NCBI GenBank assembly: GCA_964554265.1
Contig: CAZKOB010000001.1
Location: 9,521 to 73,520 of the forward strand
Direction of reading: 5' to 3'
Length of the DNA: 64,000 nucleotides
Source: RGIG8745 sp964554265
GTDB taxonomy: Bacteria > Bacteroidota > Bacteroidia > Bacteroidales > Bacteroidaceae
Shown in pieces: positions 62,993-64,000 of this stretch (its first letter is position 1; each line of letters begins with the position of its first letter). The notes beneath the pieces are model-generated. The model ran no database searches. It saw nothing but the letters and a program-made list of their open reading frames with translations, and was not told the origin of the DNA. Both the position numbers and the translations under genes were made by a program.

Positions 62993-63718
62993 GTATCCTG
63001 GCTTCATCATCGTGTCACCAAAAAAACTTCTCTTCGCATCTGATTGTCATAAATTACGTGGTTTTTCTGACAATCTGAAATGTTAAAATCCGGGCCTCGC
63101 AGAATCGCGTAAAATCGGTCGAACCTTAGCGAAGTGCCGTCTGTGCGATTCTGGGGCTGTTTTCGGGCCTTGAATCCAAAATGTAAAAATAATATAATTT
63201 GCATTTCAAATATATACATTTATTCACATTCGCGTGTGTTTCGTCTGAAAAAAGAGTACGCTGGAAATAAATTCCCTTCACCTTGAAAATGGTTTTAAAG
63301 TGCCTTGTAAAAAAACTTTCAAGGTGAACAAAATTTATTTTCAAGGTGAACGAGTTTGAGAACGTCCGTTTTTCAGGCTGAAATCGGATATTGGCTAAAA
63401 TCGATTTCTTAAAAAATCAAAATCGGATTTTTCAACGTCACGAAAAACAAAGACGGATTCCGGCGGTGAAAAACAGGAATCTTCGACAAGTAATCTTATA
63501 AATCACTGATTATCAGTATATCCTATTTTGTCTCTGCCAGTACTTCTTGCACCTCAAACTGCATCGTCTTGCCCAAAATAGTATTCTTTTGATTATCAAT
63601 TGTTTAGTAATAAAACTTCAAGAATTCGACAGCTGACCAAGCGTAAATGAATCTTAATTATGTTAATAAGATCCCGTCCGCGATGGGTGGACTTGGTGTC
63701 AAAAAGAAAGAAGAAAGG
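62993..63718 (-). repeat. Dispersed intergenic repeat (family R), copy 7
   Basis: On the minus strand: head (CTTCTTTCTTTTTGACAC at 63,714 downward), TTATTAACATAATTAAGATT, CTGATAATCAGTGATTTATAA, GCCTGAAAAACGGACG, three GTTCACCTTGAAAAT-type units plus one inverted, stem with arms around 63,100-63,155, and the GTGACACGATGATGAAG end. A deletion removes the TGAGGACGTC and GACATCAAAGAACAG stretches present in copy 6. 62,810-62,945 contains nothing recognised; 62,945-62,990 has a relative of the GTTTAAGA...GCAATCTTGCAAG motif seen at 30.9 kb. Confidence 0.85.
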
Positions 63719-63767
63719 TTTCTGTGAAGACTTCTGCAAAATAACAGCTGATTTGTTTTGCAAAATA

Positions 63768-63969
63768 TTCCATCTCTTGCGGAGAGAAGGACTTTACGGG
63801 TGCAAAGGTACGGAAAATACAGCAAATCCAAGCATTTACAGGCAGGAAAAAATGGATAGGCCATGCCGAAAAAACATGGGATGTTTAGCAAAACGCGCAT
63901 CATGCAATTGGTATTCCACTGATTATTAACCTATTAACATTCTGATCCTTCTCTCCGCAAGAGATGGAA
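63768..63969. repeat. Perfect 24-bp inverted repeat, 154-bp spacer
   Basis: Left TTCCATCTCTTGCGGAGAGA... at 63,768-63,791 and right copy at 63,946-63,969 are exact reverse complements. The spacer has no long open frame with recognisable features and encloses a minus-strand -7-like box. It could be the ends of a very small non-autonomous element or a regulatory pair; the window ends 31 nt later, so the right context is unseen. Confidence 0.8.
63803..63810 (-). promoter_or_regulatory. Candidate -7 box (TACCTTTG) inside the 24-bp inverted repeat
   Basis: Exact TAnnTTTG on the minus strand. Transcription would run through the left arm and into repeat copy 7, with no real gene in that stretch, so it may drive a non-coding RNA or be chance. 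Confidence 0.35.
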
Positions 63970-64000
63970 CAACAAAGACTCTTGCATTGACAGGGTATCA

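Noticed and set aside
63658..63903. Minus-strand open frame of 81 codons at the window edge
   Set aside because: C-terminal half is the repeat head of copy 7 and the rest overlaps the 24-bp inverted repeat and its promoter-like box.
5427..64000. CRISPR arrays
   Set aside because: The repeated units are not regularly spaced with unique spacers and no cas genes are present.
1..64000. tRNA or rRNA genes
   Set aside because: Intergenic regions were read for the T-loop and acceptor-type patterns and none was convincing; a covariance-model search would be needed for certainty.
5427..64000. Transposase-carrying insertion sequences
   Set aside because: No transposase-like protein was found in any long open frame; the repeats lack coding capacity.

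Overview
The window is a chromosomal segment of a Bacteroidales bacterium, most likely a member of the Prevotellaceae. Evidence seen directly: SusC/SusD pairs, a hybrid two-component regulator fused to an AraC-type output domain, many secreted lipoproteins, -7 promoter boxes of the Bacteroidetes type (TAnnTTTG), and no clear Shine-Dalgarno sites before most genes. The genus is an inference; no rRNA or tRNA gene was seen in the window.

Layout. (1) 1-23,300: a carbohydrate or glycoconjugate utilisation locus. It holds the C-terminal half of a hybrid two-component sensor-regulator, a GH2 enzyme with an inserted F5/8-type C (CBM32-like) module, and a seven-gene run: fasciclin lipoprotein, SusC, SusD, fasciclin, fasciclin, SusC, SusD. 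(2) 23,800-29,700: a secreted FG-GAP/VCBS-type protein with a sorting-domain-like C-terminus, then a two-gene unit encoding a MORN-type repeat protein and a BspA-type leucine-rich-repeat protein fused to a caspase-like (C14) domain. (3) 31,400-37,500, minus strand: hisH-hisA-hisF-hisIE-ftsE-lysC-lysA, a biosynthetic cluster (histidine and lysine) with a cell-division ABC ATPase inside. (4) 39,200-41,200: a ZIP metal transporter and an OprO/P-type porin. (5) 41,300-46,400: an rRNA/tRNA methyltransferase, divergent from a lipidated TamA/BamA-type outer membrane protein, and aspS. (6) 47,900-53,700: a five-gene tripartite ABC exporter (ATPase, two different MacB-like permeases, adaptor, TolC). 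(7) 54,900-57,400, minus: an outer membrane protein, a PII protein and an ammonium transporter. (8) 57,900-62,700, minus: htpG and clpC, which share a nearly identical upstream element.

The most unusual content is between the genes. Almost every long intergenic gap carries a copy of one dispersed non-coding repeat of about 650-800 bp (seven copies, both orientations, one inverted pair). It has a conserved cruciform-like stem and a variable number of short GTTCACCTTGAAAAT units. A second family, a palindromic ~200-bp element built around CCTCCCCTAACTTAGGGGAGG, occurs in full twice and in part twice more. There are also three unrelated long inverted repeats (36 bp perfect at 23.4 kb, ~97-nt palindrome at 31.0 kb, 24 bp perfect at 63.8 kb). 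Many short open frames in these gaps are by-products of the repeats and are not annotated as genes.
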